DNA of 64,000 nucleotides, from NCBI GenBank assembly GCA_016712045.1, contig JADJRV010000009.1, forward strand, positions 1 to 64,000, given 5' to 3'. Of this stretch, positions 1 to 9,418 are shown one piece after another (position 1 is the stretch's first letter; every line of letters starts with the position of its first letter). The DNA comes from Chloracidobacterium sp. GTDB taxonomy: Bacteria > Acidobacteriota > Blastocatellia > Pyrinomonadales > Pyrinomonadaceae. The translations under genes and the position numbers were made by a program. Under the pieces are notes generated by a model. The model made no database searches, was not told the DNA's origin, and worked only from the letters and a program-made list of their open reading frames with translations.

Positions 1-1
1 T

Positions 2-1250
2 AACCTCGTTTCACCGATCAATTATCAATGGAGCTTTACATACGGCCGTGAATTGCCAAAAGGCTTGTATGTTGAGGCTTCATACATCGGACGTATTGCA
101 CGCAACTTGCTTGCTTCGCGTGACATCATGACCCCGAACAACATCAAGGATCCGGCATCAGGCCAAACCTGGTATCAGGCAGCTCAAGCCCTGGATGCAT
201 ACAGAAGGGCCGGCACCCCGGTCGGTTCGATCCCGAATCAGCCTTTCTTTGAAAATATGTTTCCGGCAGGCAGTATCGACGGTTTGCTGTTTGGAGCGGG
301 TCTGAGTAATACGAGAGCCGCCTACGGGTTTATGGCAACAACTGCCAATACCCCTGGATGTTCAGGTGCTCCTCTTTTGGCTGTTACGATGTCGGTAACG
401 ATTGGACCTACCTTCAGGGGACGTTTTGGATCAATATATGCCAGGCTTTGGCGGACGCCGACTGTTCTATAACAGACAGTATGGTGCCCTCTCGGCTTAT
501 GGTACGATCGCAAGCTCAGACTATCACGGAGCTACGCTTAGCGTCAGACAGCGTTTCAAGGGCCTCTCGTGGGATGCCAACTATACATTCTCAAAGTCGA
601 TGGATGATGCCTCGGGCGTTCAGACCAGCGGAGTTTTGGGGCGGCATTTATCCTCAACGTTGAGACAGAAGATAACCGATCAGTTTTCTGATTTTGATGT
701 GCGGCATATCTTTAATGTCAACAGCATATTTGAACTACCGGTTGGCCGTGGAAAATGGCTCGGAGGAAATATGGGTAAGGTCGCCAACGGATTTTTGGGT
801 GGTTGGCAGCTAAGCTCGATCTTCCGCTACAACACGGGCTATCCTATAACCGACGGAATGGTAGACGTTGCCGGTTGGCCGACAAATTGGAACGTCCGCA
901 GTTTTGTCACGCGAGTGAAAAATATCACGACATCGCCAACCTCAAATGGTACGAACGGGGTTCCAAACCTCTTTAGCAACCCGACAGCGGCTTACCAGAG
1001 TTTCCGTAACGCGGCACCGGGAGAAACCGGCGACCGTAATTTGCTCAGGTACCCGAGCTATATCGTGCTTGACATGGGATTGGCGAAGTCATTCTCGTCA
1101 CCTTGGAAAGAAAACCACAAGATCCAGTTCAGAGTAGATGTATTTAATCTGACCAATACGCGAGAGACTCGAGCTCGGCTTTGTCTTTGTAGTTTGGCAC
1201 TTTTTGGAGAAACGCCTTGTATTCGATCACCGCACGATCTTTTAAGTTAG
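2..1250 (+). CDS. Oar-like TonB-dependent outer-membrane receptor, C-terminal part, frameshifted
   Basis: This is the beta-barrel end of a large TonB-dependent receptor of the Acidobacteriota Oar type (inference from motifs such as YNRQYGALSAYGTIASSDYH, NYTFSKSMDDASG and FRVDVFNLTNT). The frame is open from base 2, so the gene begins upstream. Two shifts lie close together: reading passes from the first frame to a second at about 350-365 (GCYDVGNDWTYLQ) and to a third at about 400-415 (DVLDQYMPGFGG). Homology stops abruptly at FNLTNT near 1158. The usual last strands of about 50 residues are missing and the ORF runs to 1250 through antisense of the next gene. The role would be uptake of a bulky substrate through the outer membrane; the substrate is unknown. 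Confidence 0.75.
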
Positions 1251-2191
1251 CTCCGTTATAAAGCGTCGCTAGCCGAAGGTGAAGGTCAGCTTTATCTATC
1301 GGGGCGAGTTCGATGGCTTTATTGAGAAGAGGAACGGCTTTCGAGCCCTTTTTTTGCTTGCAGATAAGCTTCGCCAAGGTATTGATTCACGTCCGGTGAG
1401 TCTGGCGATGCGGTGAGGGCTCGTGAAAGCACGTCGATCGACTGATCAAGTTTCTTTTGGCTGAGGTAGAGCTTGCCGAGATTGAGCAGAGCAGGAGCAA
1501 AATCGGATTTTAAGGCCAATGCTTTGTTGTAGGATGTTTCGGCGTCGGAAAATTTATCTGCTCTGAAATATGCGCTGCCGATCTCGGTCCATACGACAAA
1601 ATCATTAGGGTCAGCGGCGACTATTTTGTTAAATTCTTTTAACGCAGCATCGGCCTTCTTGCTTTTTTGCAGTTCGAGGGCGTTCTCAAATGCCTTTTGA
1701 TTATTGCCTGACCGCGAATAGGCGTTGCGGACCGATAGCACCTCTGCCTTTCGCTTTTCGGCTTGTCCGACCTGCATCCAAGAGACGACCAGATCCTGAC
1801 GATTTGTCAGCGGGGGAGGATTTAGCGTCCCGAGCTGATAATTGGCGATCTCAAGCCCATCTGCTTCGACGATCAGGCTGACCGCTGTTCGCGGTACGTT
1901 ATTAAAGCTAAATCCGCCACGGTTCGTGACGCGCTGGCGAGCAACAATTGCTCCATTTGCAAGCACAGCGACCGTGAATGTCGGTTCGGTGTTTCGATCG
2001 CTATTGCCTTGTAAGGTGAGCGAGCCGGATAGAACGGCGTCCGTTCCCGGCAGTGAACCCGAACCCGGACGGACGCCGATAAATGTCGGCAAGCCGCTTT
2101 GCTGGCGAGATTCGTCATCCTGCGAAAAAGCTGAGGATGCCGAAACGATCGACACTGCGGCAAGACTAATTGCGATAAAGCTCCGTTTCAT
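1144..2191 (-). CDS. Secreted TPR protein with N-terminal carboxypeptidase-regulatory-like domain, frameshifted
   Basis: The start at 2191 gives a signal peptide (MKRSFIAISLAAVSIVSAS). Residues of about 60-130 look like a carboxypeptidase-regulatory-like beta domain (NRGGFSFNNVPRTAVSLIVE), followed by tandem TPR units such as WTEIGSAYFRADKFSDAETS and LGKLYLSQKKLDQSIDVLS. The frame changes at a seven-T run (1349-1355): GEAYLQAKKG continues as SKAVPLLNKAIELAP in the neighbouring frame. The C-terminus (KDKAELESLAYWSD) sits exactly where the convergent receptor gene breaks, so the last residues may come from a false junction. It is probably a periplasmic or envelope scaffold protein; no enzymatic motif is visible. 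Confidence 0.75.
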
Positions 2192-2269
2192 ATAATACCT
2201 CACGTATTGAAAGACCAACACTGCTTAGTTAATTGGACTTGGAGCTAAAAGTCAAGCAAATCGGCAGAT

Positions 2270-2929
2270 CTAGCGGGCGGCGAATGAGTCGTTGCCGGTG
2301 ATGTCGGCGAGGTGGCGCGTATCGTTGAGGGCTAGGACGCGGACGTTGCGGCGGCCACGTAGCTCAAAGCGGTTGATGCCGCAGTTTGACGTGATGATCC
2401 ACGGCGTGGTCTTGGTGCTGCGGTGGATCGCTCCCATGAGGTGTAGCGTGAGAAAGCAGATCGCCCCTGTGTGCGAAAAGACAGCGATGCGCTGGCCGTT
2501 GTGTTCGTGGATGACGTCGTGCAGTTTTGTCGTGATGCGTCGGAGCAGATGCCGGTAGCTCTCGCCCTCGGTGATGACGTGGTTGACGTTGCGGTTGACG
2601 AGAGCGTAGTAATCTTTTGGATGACGCTCTTTTGATTCGTCAAAGGTCAGCCCCTCGAGCACGCCGACGTGGCGTTCGCGAAATGCGTCGGACGTATTTA
2701 TCTCCAGCCCAAGCCGTTTTGCCAGCGGTTCGGCAGTCTGCACAGCACGGGCGAGATCGCTCGAATAGATCGCATGTATCCCTTCTTTCGAGAGTAATTT
2801 CGCCGTCAGATCCGCCTGACGCTCGCCGAGATCTGACAGAGGCGTTGGTCCGTGCCCGCCAAAACGCCCTTCGGCGTTACCGGCAGATTGCCCGTGTCGG
2901 ATGAGATAGAGTCTTGTTGGTGGCGGCAT
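2270..2929 (-). CDS. Histidine phosphatase superfamily protein (phosphoglycerate-mutase-like)
   Basis: This 219-residue protein has the RHG signature at its start (LYLIRHGQSAGNAEGRFGG), an acidic catalytic region (FRERHVGVLEGLTFDE) and the second conserved histidine in VFSHTGAICFLTLHLMG. These are the marks of the branch-1 histidine phosphatases, which form a phosphohistidine intermediate. Cofactor-independent phosphatases such as CobC or GpmB-like proteins are close in length, and the substrate cannot be told. It follows prfA by only 3 bases on the same strand, so it is probably co-transcribed with rpmE-DUF1385-prfA. Confidence 0.85.
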   Translation of the reverse strand: MPPPTRLYLIRHGQSAGNAEGRFGGHGPTPLSDLGERQADLTAKLLSKEGIHAIYSSDLARAVQTAEPLAKRLGLEINTSDAFRERHVGVLEGLTFDESKERHPKDYYALVNRNVNHVITEGESYRHLLRRITTKLHDVIHEHNGQRIAVFSHTGAICFLTLHLMGAIHRSTKTTPWIITSNCGINRFELRGRRNVRVLALNDTRHLADITGNDSFAAR

Positions 2930-2932
2930 AAA

Positions 2933-4008
2933 TTACGCTGCGACGGCCTCGGCGTTGAGCTTTTCAGTCTGGTAATGGGTTTGCAGGGCGGCGATAAAAT
3001 CGTCCAACTGGCCCTCCATCACGAGATTTAGTTGATGTACGGTCATGCCGATGCGGTGGTCGGTGACGCGATTTTCTTTGAAATTGTATGTGCGGATCTT
3101 TTCCGAGCGGTCGCCGCTGCCGACCATGGATTTGCGTTCGCTGGCTTCGAGGTCGTGCTGTTTTTGCTCCTCAAGCTCCTGCAAACGGGCACGCAGAACG
3201 CGCATCGCCTTTTCGCGGTTCTTGATCTGCGATTTTTCGTCCTGCATAGAAACGACCACGCCGCTTGGCATGTGCGTGATGCGGACGGCGGAGTAGGTCG
3301 TGTTGACCGACTGGCCGCCGGGGCCGGACGAGCAAAATGTGTCGATGCGGAGGTCGTTTTGATTGATCTGGACGTCAACCTCTTCGCCTCAGGCAAAACT
3401 GCGACGGTGATCGCGGATGTATGGATGCGACCCTGCGTCTCGGTCTGCGGCACGCGTTGGACGCGGTGAACGCCGGATTCGAAACGCATTTTCGAATAAA
3501 CATTGTCGCCCTCGATCATTGCGACGGCGTCTTTGATGCCGCCCATGCCGTTGTCCGAGGCTTCCATGACCTCCATTTTCCATCCCTGCGTTTCGGCGTA
3601 GCGGGCGTACATTCGCAGGACCTCGGCGGCAAACAGCGTGGCTTCGTCGCCGCCGGTGCCGGCACGGATCTCGAGGATAACGTTCTTTTCGTCGTTAGGG
3701 TCTTTGGGTATGAGCAGAAATTTTAACTGCTCTTCGGCAGCGGGCAGTTTTTCCTCGATCTCGGCGATCTCAAGCGCGATCATATCGCGCATCTCGTCGT
3801 CTTCGGCAAGAGCGGTCATGTCTTTGGCGCCTTGCAGATCTTCTTGCAGTTTACGGACCTCGCGATATTTTTCGACGATCTCGCAAAGCGAACGGTGCTG
3901 TTTCATCAGCTTGGCGTACGCCGACATGTCGGACATAAACTCGGGCTGAGAGATCTGCTCGGTCAGTTCGTCGTAGGATTTTTCAATTTGTGCAAGCTTT
4001 TCGAACAT
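2933..4008 (-). CDS. prfA: Peptide chain release factor 1, with a single-base frameshift
   Basis: Class I release factor that recognises UAA/UAG and triggers peptidyl-tRNA hydrolysis on the ribosome. The N-terminal helical domain starts at MFEKLAQIEKSYDE. The family motifs IRAGTGGDEATLFAAE, RVQRVPQTETQGRIHTSA and the catalytic GGQ (SSGPGGQSVNTTYS) are all present. The last lies in a second frame after a shift near 3386, where PEA should continue as EEVDVQINQND. One missing base in GAGGCGAAGAGG explains it. RF1 is essential, so this is almost certainly a sequence error and not a pseudogene. It lies downstream of rpmE and DUF1385 on the same strand, a common gene order. Confidence 0.93.
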
Positions 4009-4095
4009 ATATTTTTAGCCCGCGAAATGGACACGATAAGAACCAGATAAGAAAAGATTTTTAACTCGGTGTTCTTTGGCGTTTTCTGTGGCGCT

Positions 4096-5249
4096 TTAAG
4101 CGGCCTGCGGCTCGAGTTTTAGCGACTCGTCGAGGGCTTTGATCGCGACTTCGAGCTGCTGTTCGTCGGGTTCCTGGGTTGTGATATTTTGCAGCCACAG
4201 GCCCGGTTTGGTCATTAGTTTGAATATCGCACTCGATTCTTTTTTGGCTGCGTAGCGAATGACCTCATACGAAAGTCCCGCGACTAGCGGCATCAGAGCG
4301 ATGCGGACGACCAAGTTCATCCAGGTCGCTTCAAAATTAATGACTGAAACAGCACGATCGCAACCAACATAACGACCATCAGAAATGACGTGCCGCAACG
4401 CGGATGCTGGCGGCTCTGCGGGGTCGCGGTTTCAGGTGTGAGGTCGAGGCCCTTTTCCCAAGTGAACACCGTCTTGTGCTCAGCACCGTGATATTCGAAA
4501 ACGCGCCGGATGTCTTTTAAAAACGACATCGAAAAGATCATGATGATGAAAAATATCATCCGGATCACGCCGTCGATCAGGTTAAACGAGATCCACGAGC
4601 CAAACGAATCGAGCTTGATCTTCCAGACGTAAGCCTTGATCGTCTCAAACCAACTCGCGTCCGCAGCAAGAGCCGGAGCACCTGCCCATCCCAAACCGAT
4701 GAACAAAACATTTGTCAGAACCAGCGGTGCGACGATAAAGAGCAAGATGTTAAAGCCCAGGGCGAATATGATCGAGCCAACGGCGCCTGCCGATTGGCCG
4801 GCTTTTTTTGCTTTGCCCTCAGTCTTTTCAGGCATAATGACCTTTACTGGAGCCTTTAAGAAATCCTCGTCCGTCGTGCCTTCGACAAAAGCTAATTGGG
4901 TATCCGTGGCCTTTTCCTTCGCCGCCGCCTCAGCCGCGTTCAGGTCGTCTTCATAGATCTTGGCTGAAAAATTTAATGCCTTAACGCCCAGAGCCATTGA
5001 CTGGATGAGCGTTGCACCGCCGCGAATGACGGGCGTATTCATCCATTTATATTTATCGCTCCATTTTGGCAGCTTTTCGGCTGTCGTCACGATCGAACCG
5101 TCCGCACGACGGCAAGCGATCGCGTAAGCCGACGGCGTGCGCATCATGACGCCTTCCATCACGGCCTGGCCGCCGACGATTAGGTCGCGCTCCATGGCGA
5201 AAATGGTGTGGATAAAACGAAGCATTTTTGGCGAAAAACGTTTTTTCAT
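4096..5249 (-). CDS. DUF1385 (YqhQ-like) membrane protein, frameshifted near the C-terminus
   Basis: DUF1385 proteins are polytopic membrane proteins of unknown role, usually encoded beside prfA. Visible marks are VGGQAVMEGVMMRTPSAYAI near the start, VIRGGATLIQSMALGVKALN, and the cytoplasmic EYHGAEHKTVFTWE with RQHPRCGTSF near the end. At least four hydrophobic stretches are present. A charged spacer (MPEKTEGKAKKAGQ) precedes the second membrane pair. The frame changes near 4347: VAIVLF must continue as SVINFEATWMN, which needs one extra T in a TTT run. I chose M at 5249 (MKKRFSPKML); M at 5195 (MERDLIVGGQ) is possible. The upstream extension to 5348 reads a repeat and is unlikely. Confidence 0.87.
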
Positions 5250-5319
5250 ATCATTCGTTAGATAGGTATCTGTTACAAATAGATGTTCAATAAATCCAAA
5301 ATCGCAGATCACGGGCCGA

Positions 5320-5350
5320 AATTTCAAATTTGATATCTGAAATTTCAAAC
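5320..5350. repeat. AT-rich inverted repeat upstream of DUF1385
   Basis: A short imperfect palindrome (GAAATTTCAAATTTGATAT followed by CTGAAATTTC) lies between rpmE and the DUF1385 gene. It is of the simple palindromic type scattered elsewhere in this window. No coding role is visible. Confidence 0.5.
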
Positions 5351-5359
5351 CAAAGAGAA

Positions 5360-5427
5360 GACGCCGACCTTTTTATCCTTTCGAGGGGCGTTTGCACACC
5401 GGTATCGATCGGCCAAGGGTCGGCGTC
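5360..5427 (-). terminator. Long-stem inverted repeat downstream of rpmE
   Basis: GACGCCGACC at 5360-5369 is exactly complementary to GGTCGGCGTC at 5418-5427, giving a 10-bp stem with a 48-base loop. Read on the minus strand it follows rpmE and is followed by TTCTCTTT, so it could terminate or attenuate rpmE transcription. The loop itself contains GATCGATACCGG-type short palindromes. A structured leader for DUF1385 is an alternative. Confidence 0.4.
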
Positions 5428-5475
5428 AAATTTTGAAAAGCTAATACTGGGTCTGTTCCAGTTTCACCATTTTAA

Positions 5476-5697
5476 TTATTTAGCGGCCTCAGCGGCTCCG
5501 CGAGCGTAACGCTTGTTAAAGCGGTCAACGCGTCCGGCCGTATCGACCAGCTTTTGCTTACCGGTAAAGAACGGGTGGCAAGCCGAGCAAATTTCGATGT
5601 GCAGATCCTCGCTCATCGTCGAGCGTGTCTGAAACGTGCTGCCGCACGCACAGATCACTGATATTGGGTTGTAATTCGGATGTATCTCTGGTTTCAT
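5476..5697 (-). CDS. rpmE: 50S ribosomal protein L31
   Basis: L31 is a small zinc-binding protein of the large ribosomal subunit. The 73-residue product begins MKPEIHPNYNPISVICACGS and ends in the typical HPFFTGKQKLVDTAGRVDRF with a short basic tail. Cysteines in CACGS and EICSACHP fit the zinc-binding (C+) form. It heads the minus-strand block rpmE-DUF1385-prfA-phosphatase. Confidence 0.97.
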   Translation of the reverse strand: MKPEIHPNYNPISVICACGSTFQTRSTMSEDLHIEICSACHPFFTGKQKLVDTAGRVDRFNKRYARGAAEAAK

Positions 5698-5794
5698 TTC
5701 TATCTTCCTTCCGCCGTATATAAGCGGGTATGCGGTTTAACGCAATCCTTAATAATACGGCGAAAAAGGCGGTTGGTCAAGGTTTGGAGCGAGA

Positions 5795-6250
5795 CTATCG
5801 CTTCAGTGCTTTCTCGTAGATCTCGATCCATTGCTGCGGCGTGACTTTTGATGCGAGTTCGCCGATGAGGTCGAGCGGGATGTCTTCGAGCTTGGTAAAT
5901 CGGATGCACGATTTGCCCATGTTTAGTTTCTTCTTTGAGTGTTTTGGCCACTCCTGACGAAACCATTCAATTGTTTTACATGGCCATAAAGGCACATCGA
6001 ATAAAGGGCGATATGATTTTTTTTGCGACGCGATACCCATAAACGGGAGCGGCTGCGACGGGTCGCAATGATAGCCGGCGGGATATGTTTTGTGCGGCAC
6101 AACCCAGCCCATGTGGCCGTAGCCCATCGTTTCCTTAAAGCCGTCGGGCAGGTTTTCGTTTATGACCTTGCGGAGAGCGGTGAGGGCTAATTTGCGGTCC
6201 TCGGGCAGTCCGGCAATGTATTCGTCAGGGGTTTTGGCATCGTATTGCAT
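5795..6250 (-). CDS. DUF1801-domain protein, with two compensating frameshifts
   Basis: Small cytoplasmic protein of the DUF1801 (YdhG-like) family. Conserved segments are TPDEYIAGLPEDRKLALTAL, GFKETMGYGHMGW, LPFMGIASQK and MGKSCIRFTKLEDIPLDLIG. Between about 6024 and 5970 the product reads SYRPLFDVPLWPCK, whereas the neighbouring frame gives the family-like NHIALYSMCLYGHVKQL. The frame therefore slips at the eight-T run (6017-6024) and slips back about 50 bases later, leaving an open but locally wrong reading. Start chosen at 6250 (MQYDAKTP); the upstream extension reads a repeat. Confidence 0.85.
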   Translation of the reverse strand: MQYDAKTPDEYIAGLPEDRKLALTALRKVINENLPDGFKETMGYGHMGWVVPHKTYPAGYHCDPSQPLPFMGIASQKKSYRPLFDVPLWPCKTIEWFRQEWPKHSKKKLNMGKSCIRFTKLEDIPLDLIGELASKVTPQQWIEIYEKALKR

Positions 6251-6261
6251 AAGAAGAATTT

Positions 6262-6334
6262 GCCACAGATTAACACAGATGCACACAGATTTTGTACAAA
6301 AATATCAGTGTTTATCTGTGTCCATCTGTGGACT
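6262..6334. repeat. Inverted repeat of the CCACAGAT family
   Basis: One arm reads CCACAGATTAACACAGATGC and the other arm is its imperfect complement ending ATCTGTGGACTA. The pair forms a long hairpin between the divergently placed ends of the DUF1801 and methyltransferase genes. Related copies occur at 7512, 9334 and 40792. The right arm supplies the probable stop codon of the methyltransferase gene. Confidence 0.8.
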
Positions 6335-7501
6335 ATTTCTCTGCCAAAAGAGATTCAAGGTGTTGGGATCCGATGCCGTAAAATTCTTTTAGATCGCGGA
6401 TCTGGGTTTCGATATCGTCGGTATTTTTGCCTCAGCGAGTTTGGTGCCGACGAGCATGTTATTTTTTGGTGTGTGCTCGACCGATATGAATTCAAATAGT
6501 CTGGTTGCGTAACCCGCGCGTTCGAGGAGCAGGGCACGCAGGCCGTCTGTGAGGGTTTCGGCGACGCGTTCGATCATGACGCCGTGTTTTAGGATGTCGT
6601 GCATCATCGGCGGCGGTTTCATCTGCTTGCGGATCTGCTTATGACAGCACGGAGCCGCGACAATGAGGTCGGCACCGGAACGTATGCCTTGAAACAAGGC
6701 ATCGTCGGTTGCGGTATCGCAGGCGTGGAGGGCAATGAGGATATTTACATCTTTTAGAGGGTAAGAATCGATAGTTGCCTGGACAAACTCAAGCCCGTCA
6801 AACTCGCTTGCACGGGCAACGTCGTTTGCGATGGCGGCCAGGTCGCTGCGTGCTTCGACGCCGGTCATTTGTACGTCAACGCCGCGTATATTTTTGAAAT
6901 AATCATAGGCAGCAAACGTGAGATAGCCTTTTCCCGAGCCCATATCTACGATGTTGAGCGACGTACGGTCTTTTAGATCTGACCGGTCCAATAGATCTGC
7001 CAGGATCTGGACGTATTTATTGATCTGACGCCATTTGCTCTGCTGCTGAGAGCCCACCTCGCCATTGGTATTTGTAATGCCGAGAGCATTTAGATAGACG
7101 CTGTGCGGGTCGATCAGCTTTTCTTTTTTGCGGTCGTGTTCGAGCGGCGGAGCTTTTTTGAAAGCGGGTTTCCCTACATTGAGTCTCGAATTTTTTCGTC
7201 CGATATCCAATTGAAAGTCGTTCCGCGTTGTAAAAAGATGGCCGCTAAAAAACTCAGTTCCCAGCAATTGTCTGATCAATACCTGTCCGTTCGGGATAGT
7301 GTAGTTTTTTGCGATGTCACGGGAATCGTGACGATACAAAAAGAAAAGGCGGATGCCCTTGTTAGTCTTGATCAGTCGGATATTTATCTTTTGCAGGTGC
7401 AGGTCAGAGCCTTTATAATTGCCGAGAGTCAATTTTACAAACGTGCCGCTGGTGATGCTCGCGGTAAACTCGGTCAGGAATTTTTCGATATTTTCGGTCA
7501 T
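6333..7501 (-). CDS. SAM-dependent methyltransferase (Methyltransf_32 / TRM13-GSTCD-like), frameshifted at C-terminus
   Basis: Class I methyltransferase fold with the SAM motif IVDMGSGKGYLTFAAYDYF, the acidic motif TGVEARSD, LIALHACDTATDDALFQGI and APCCHKQIRK. The HAC and PCC pair is typical of Methyltransf_32 proteins, whose members modify tRNA or are uncharacterised. The N-terminal third has no motif I recognise. The apparent stop after KLAEAKIPTISKPR is probably false: one base fewer in the T run at 6424-6428 gives KNTDDIETQIRDLKEFYGIG and a stop at 6333-6335. M at 7501 (MTENIEKF) is the likely start. Confidence 0.8.
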
Positions 7502-7511
7502 AAGAGAATTA

Positions 7512-7545
7512 GCCACAGATTAACACAGGACACAGATAAAAATCA
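7512..7545. repeat. Single arm of the CCACAGAT repeat family
   Basis: GCCACAGATTAACACAGGAC resembles the left arm of the element at 6262. No complementary arm is visible nearby. It lies immediately upstream of the methyltransferase start. Confidence 0.6.
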
Positions 7546-7708
7546 TTATTGAGAGAGCCTGCCCAGACGAGCGGATACGGATACACGAATACTCACGAGA
7601 AAAGCAGGATTTAGTGATCAAAAGTTATTTATGACGATTCGGTGTTATGGGGTAACTCATGAATGACGTTGATAAATTTTTTTTCTTTCCTCTGTGGAGA
7701 AATCTTTT

Positions 7709-8119
7709 ATGAAAAATCTATTTCACCTTCGCATTTCCGGTCCATGATGGCTAGACGAGTTTTATGGCGGTGTTATGGAATGTCCTGAGGGGCGGAGCTC
7801 GGAGTGTTGGATCGATTTTGATCTATGCGGGCATCAGATCGTGACGCATCTTGCACCGGAATCGGTGGGCGTTAAGGCGACAAACCATGTCGATGCCGAT
7901 CACGTCCCGGTGCCGCATTTTGGCATTGTGCTGCCAATCGATGATTGGCGTGCGTTAGCGGACAAACTGACCGCAAAGGGCGTCGAGTTTTTCATCGAGC
8001 CAAAGATACGGTTTGCGGGCGAGGTCGGCGAACAGGCGACGATGTTTTTCCTCGATCCGAGCGGTAACGCGTTGGAATTTAAGGGTTTTGCGGATTTTTC
8101 GAGCGTGTTCGCTAAATAA
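7709..8119 (+). CDS. VOC (glyoxalase/bleomycin-resistance) family protein, frameshifted near N-terminus
   Basis: Vicinal-oxygen-chelate fold protein: C-terminal half HFGIVLPIDDWRALADKL, FFIEPKIRFAGEVGEQATMF and FLDPSGNALEFKGF contain the usual metal-ligand glutamate near the end. The N-terminus starts at ATG 7709 as MKNLFHLR, but a shift and a stop at about 7735-7755 separate it from FYGGVMECPEGR. Family members read roughly FPVxDLxxARxFYGGVL here, so one or two base errors are likely. The substrate is unknown. Confidence 0.8.
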
Positions 8120-8153
8120 GGTTTACCACGCCTCTGTGTTTCGTGGCTAAAGC

Positions 8154-9325
8154 TATGTTCTGAAATAGTAATAATTGGCGGGGGCGTGGTCGGGGCTTCG
8201 GTCGCGTATCATCTGACCGAGCGTGGGTGCCCGATGTGCTGATGCTTGAACGTGAGGGGATGCTCGGGAGGGTTCGACGGGGAAAGCGACGGGCGGTGTT
8301 CGGGCGCAGTTTGAGACGGATATTAATATCCGTCTTTCGATTTACTCGATGGATTTTTTTCGCGATTGGGATTTTGATTGCGAATACGATCCGAAAGGCT
8401 ATCTTTTCCTAGCGACAAGTGAATTTACATCTCGAATCTTCGACCGCACGGGCGAGCGGCAGCGTGAGCTTGACTATGAGGGTGTTCATCTTTTAACTCA
8501 GGCTGAGGTCGCGGCGATGGTTCCGGGTGTGAATTGCGACGATGTCGTCGGCGGCAGTTTTGGCCCGCGTGACGGGTTTATTAATCCGCTCGCGATCCTC
8601 GAGGGCTTTATGGTCGGGGCGGCGATGAAAGGGACAAAGGTTAAGACCGGCACGCTTGTCAGGGCGATCAATGTCGAGAACGGCCGTGTGACGGGGCTGC
8701 ATACATCGGATGGCACGCTCGAATGCGACAGGGTTGTGCTTTGTTCAGGGGCGTGGGCGAGACATCTGGCCGCGACTGCCGGGATCGATCTGCCGGTCGA
8801 ACCGCAGCGTCGGCAGATAGTCTGGGCAAAGGCCGCACAAGCATTGCCGCCGGATCTGCCGATGGTGATAGATCTGAAGGACGGGTTTCACTTTCGTCCG
8901 GCGAGAGATTTTCATGTCGCGGCCGACACCGGAGATGGCCGCGATGTGCTGTTTGCGTATGCGGACCCGGAAGAGCCGCCGAGATTTTCGACCAATTTTG
9001 ACGAGCGCATTTCTTGACAAAGTAGGCGAAAAGCTGCCTATCACCGGGCTCCATTTTTAATGGGGCTCAGATCGTCTATGAAAAATGCCGTGCCGGATTG
9101 TACGAAAATTCGCCCGATCATCATGCGATACTCGGCGGCTGCGAGGTCGAGGGATTGTATTTTGCCAACGGCTTTTCGGGCCACGGCGTGATGCATTCGC
9201 CGGCGACGGGCAGGGCATTGGCGGAGATCATCCTGGACGGCGAAGCGAGTTTTCTCGATGTATCGTCGCTGCACATCGACCGCTTTGCTAAGGGTGAATT
9301 GCTGCACGAAACCGCATTTATTTAA
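8154..9325 (+). CDS. FAD-dependent oxidoreductase (DadA / sarcosine-oxidase-like), multiply frameshifted
   Basis: DAO-family flavoenzyme that oxidises amines or amino acids. The Rossmann motif EIVIIGGGVVGASVAYHL lies at 8164-8215. The middle (FFRDWDFDCEYDPKGYLFLA to VAADTGDGRDVLFAYADPEE) is continuous at 8349-9017. The C-terminal ENSPDHHAILGGCEVEGLYF and NGFSGHGVMHSPATGRALAE are in another frame from about 9098. Shifts fall near 8228, 8270, 9015 and 9055. Joined, the pieces give one full-length protein of about 385 residues with no missing domain, which favours sequence error over decay. The exact start is uncertain, and the substrate cannot be told. Confidence 0.75.
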
Positions 9326-9333
9326 GAGATTTA

Positions 9334-9410
9334 TCCACAGATGATAAACACGGATAAACACAGATAGCGGATAAAAACTATCTGTGTCCATCTGTGTTAA
9401 TCTGTGGACT
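9334..9410. repeat. Inverted repeat of the CCACAGAT family
   Basis: Left arm CCACAGATGATAAACACGG and right arm ATCTGTGTTAATCTGTGG are complementary in broad outline. It lies between the FAD oxidoreductase and the deacetylase-like gene, ending 9 bases before the latter's start codon. Confidence 0.75.
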
Positions 9411-9418
9411 ATATTCTT

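Noticed and set aside
3043..3400. Programmed frameshift in prfA
   Set aside because: The autoregulatory shift belongs to prfB at a CUUUGA site near its start. Here the shift is late, in RF1, with no slippery stop site; a lost base fits better.
8154..9325. Two or three separate genes instead of one FAD oxidoreductase
   Set aside because: The pieces are collinear, non-overlapping parts of one family, with frame changes only at a few bases.
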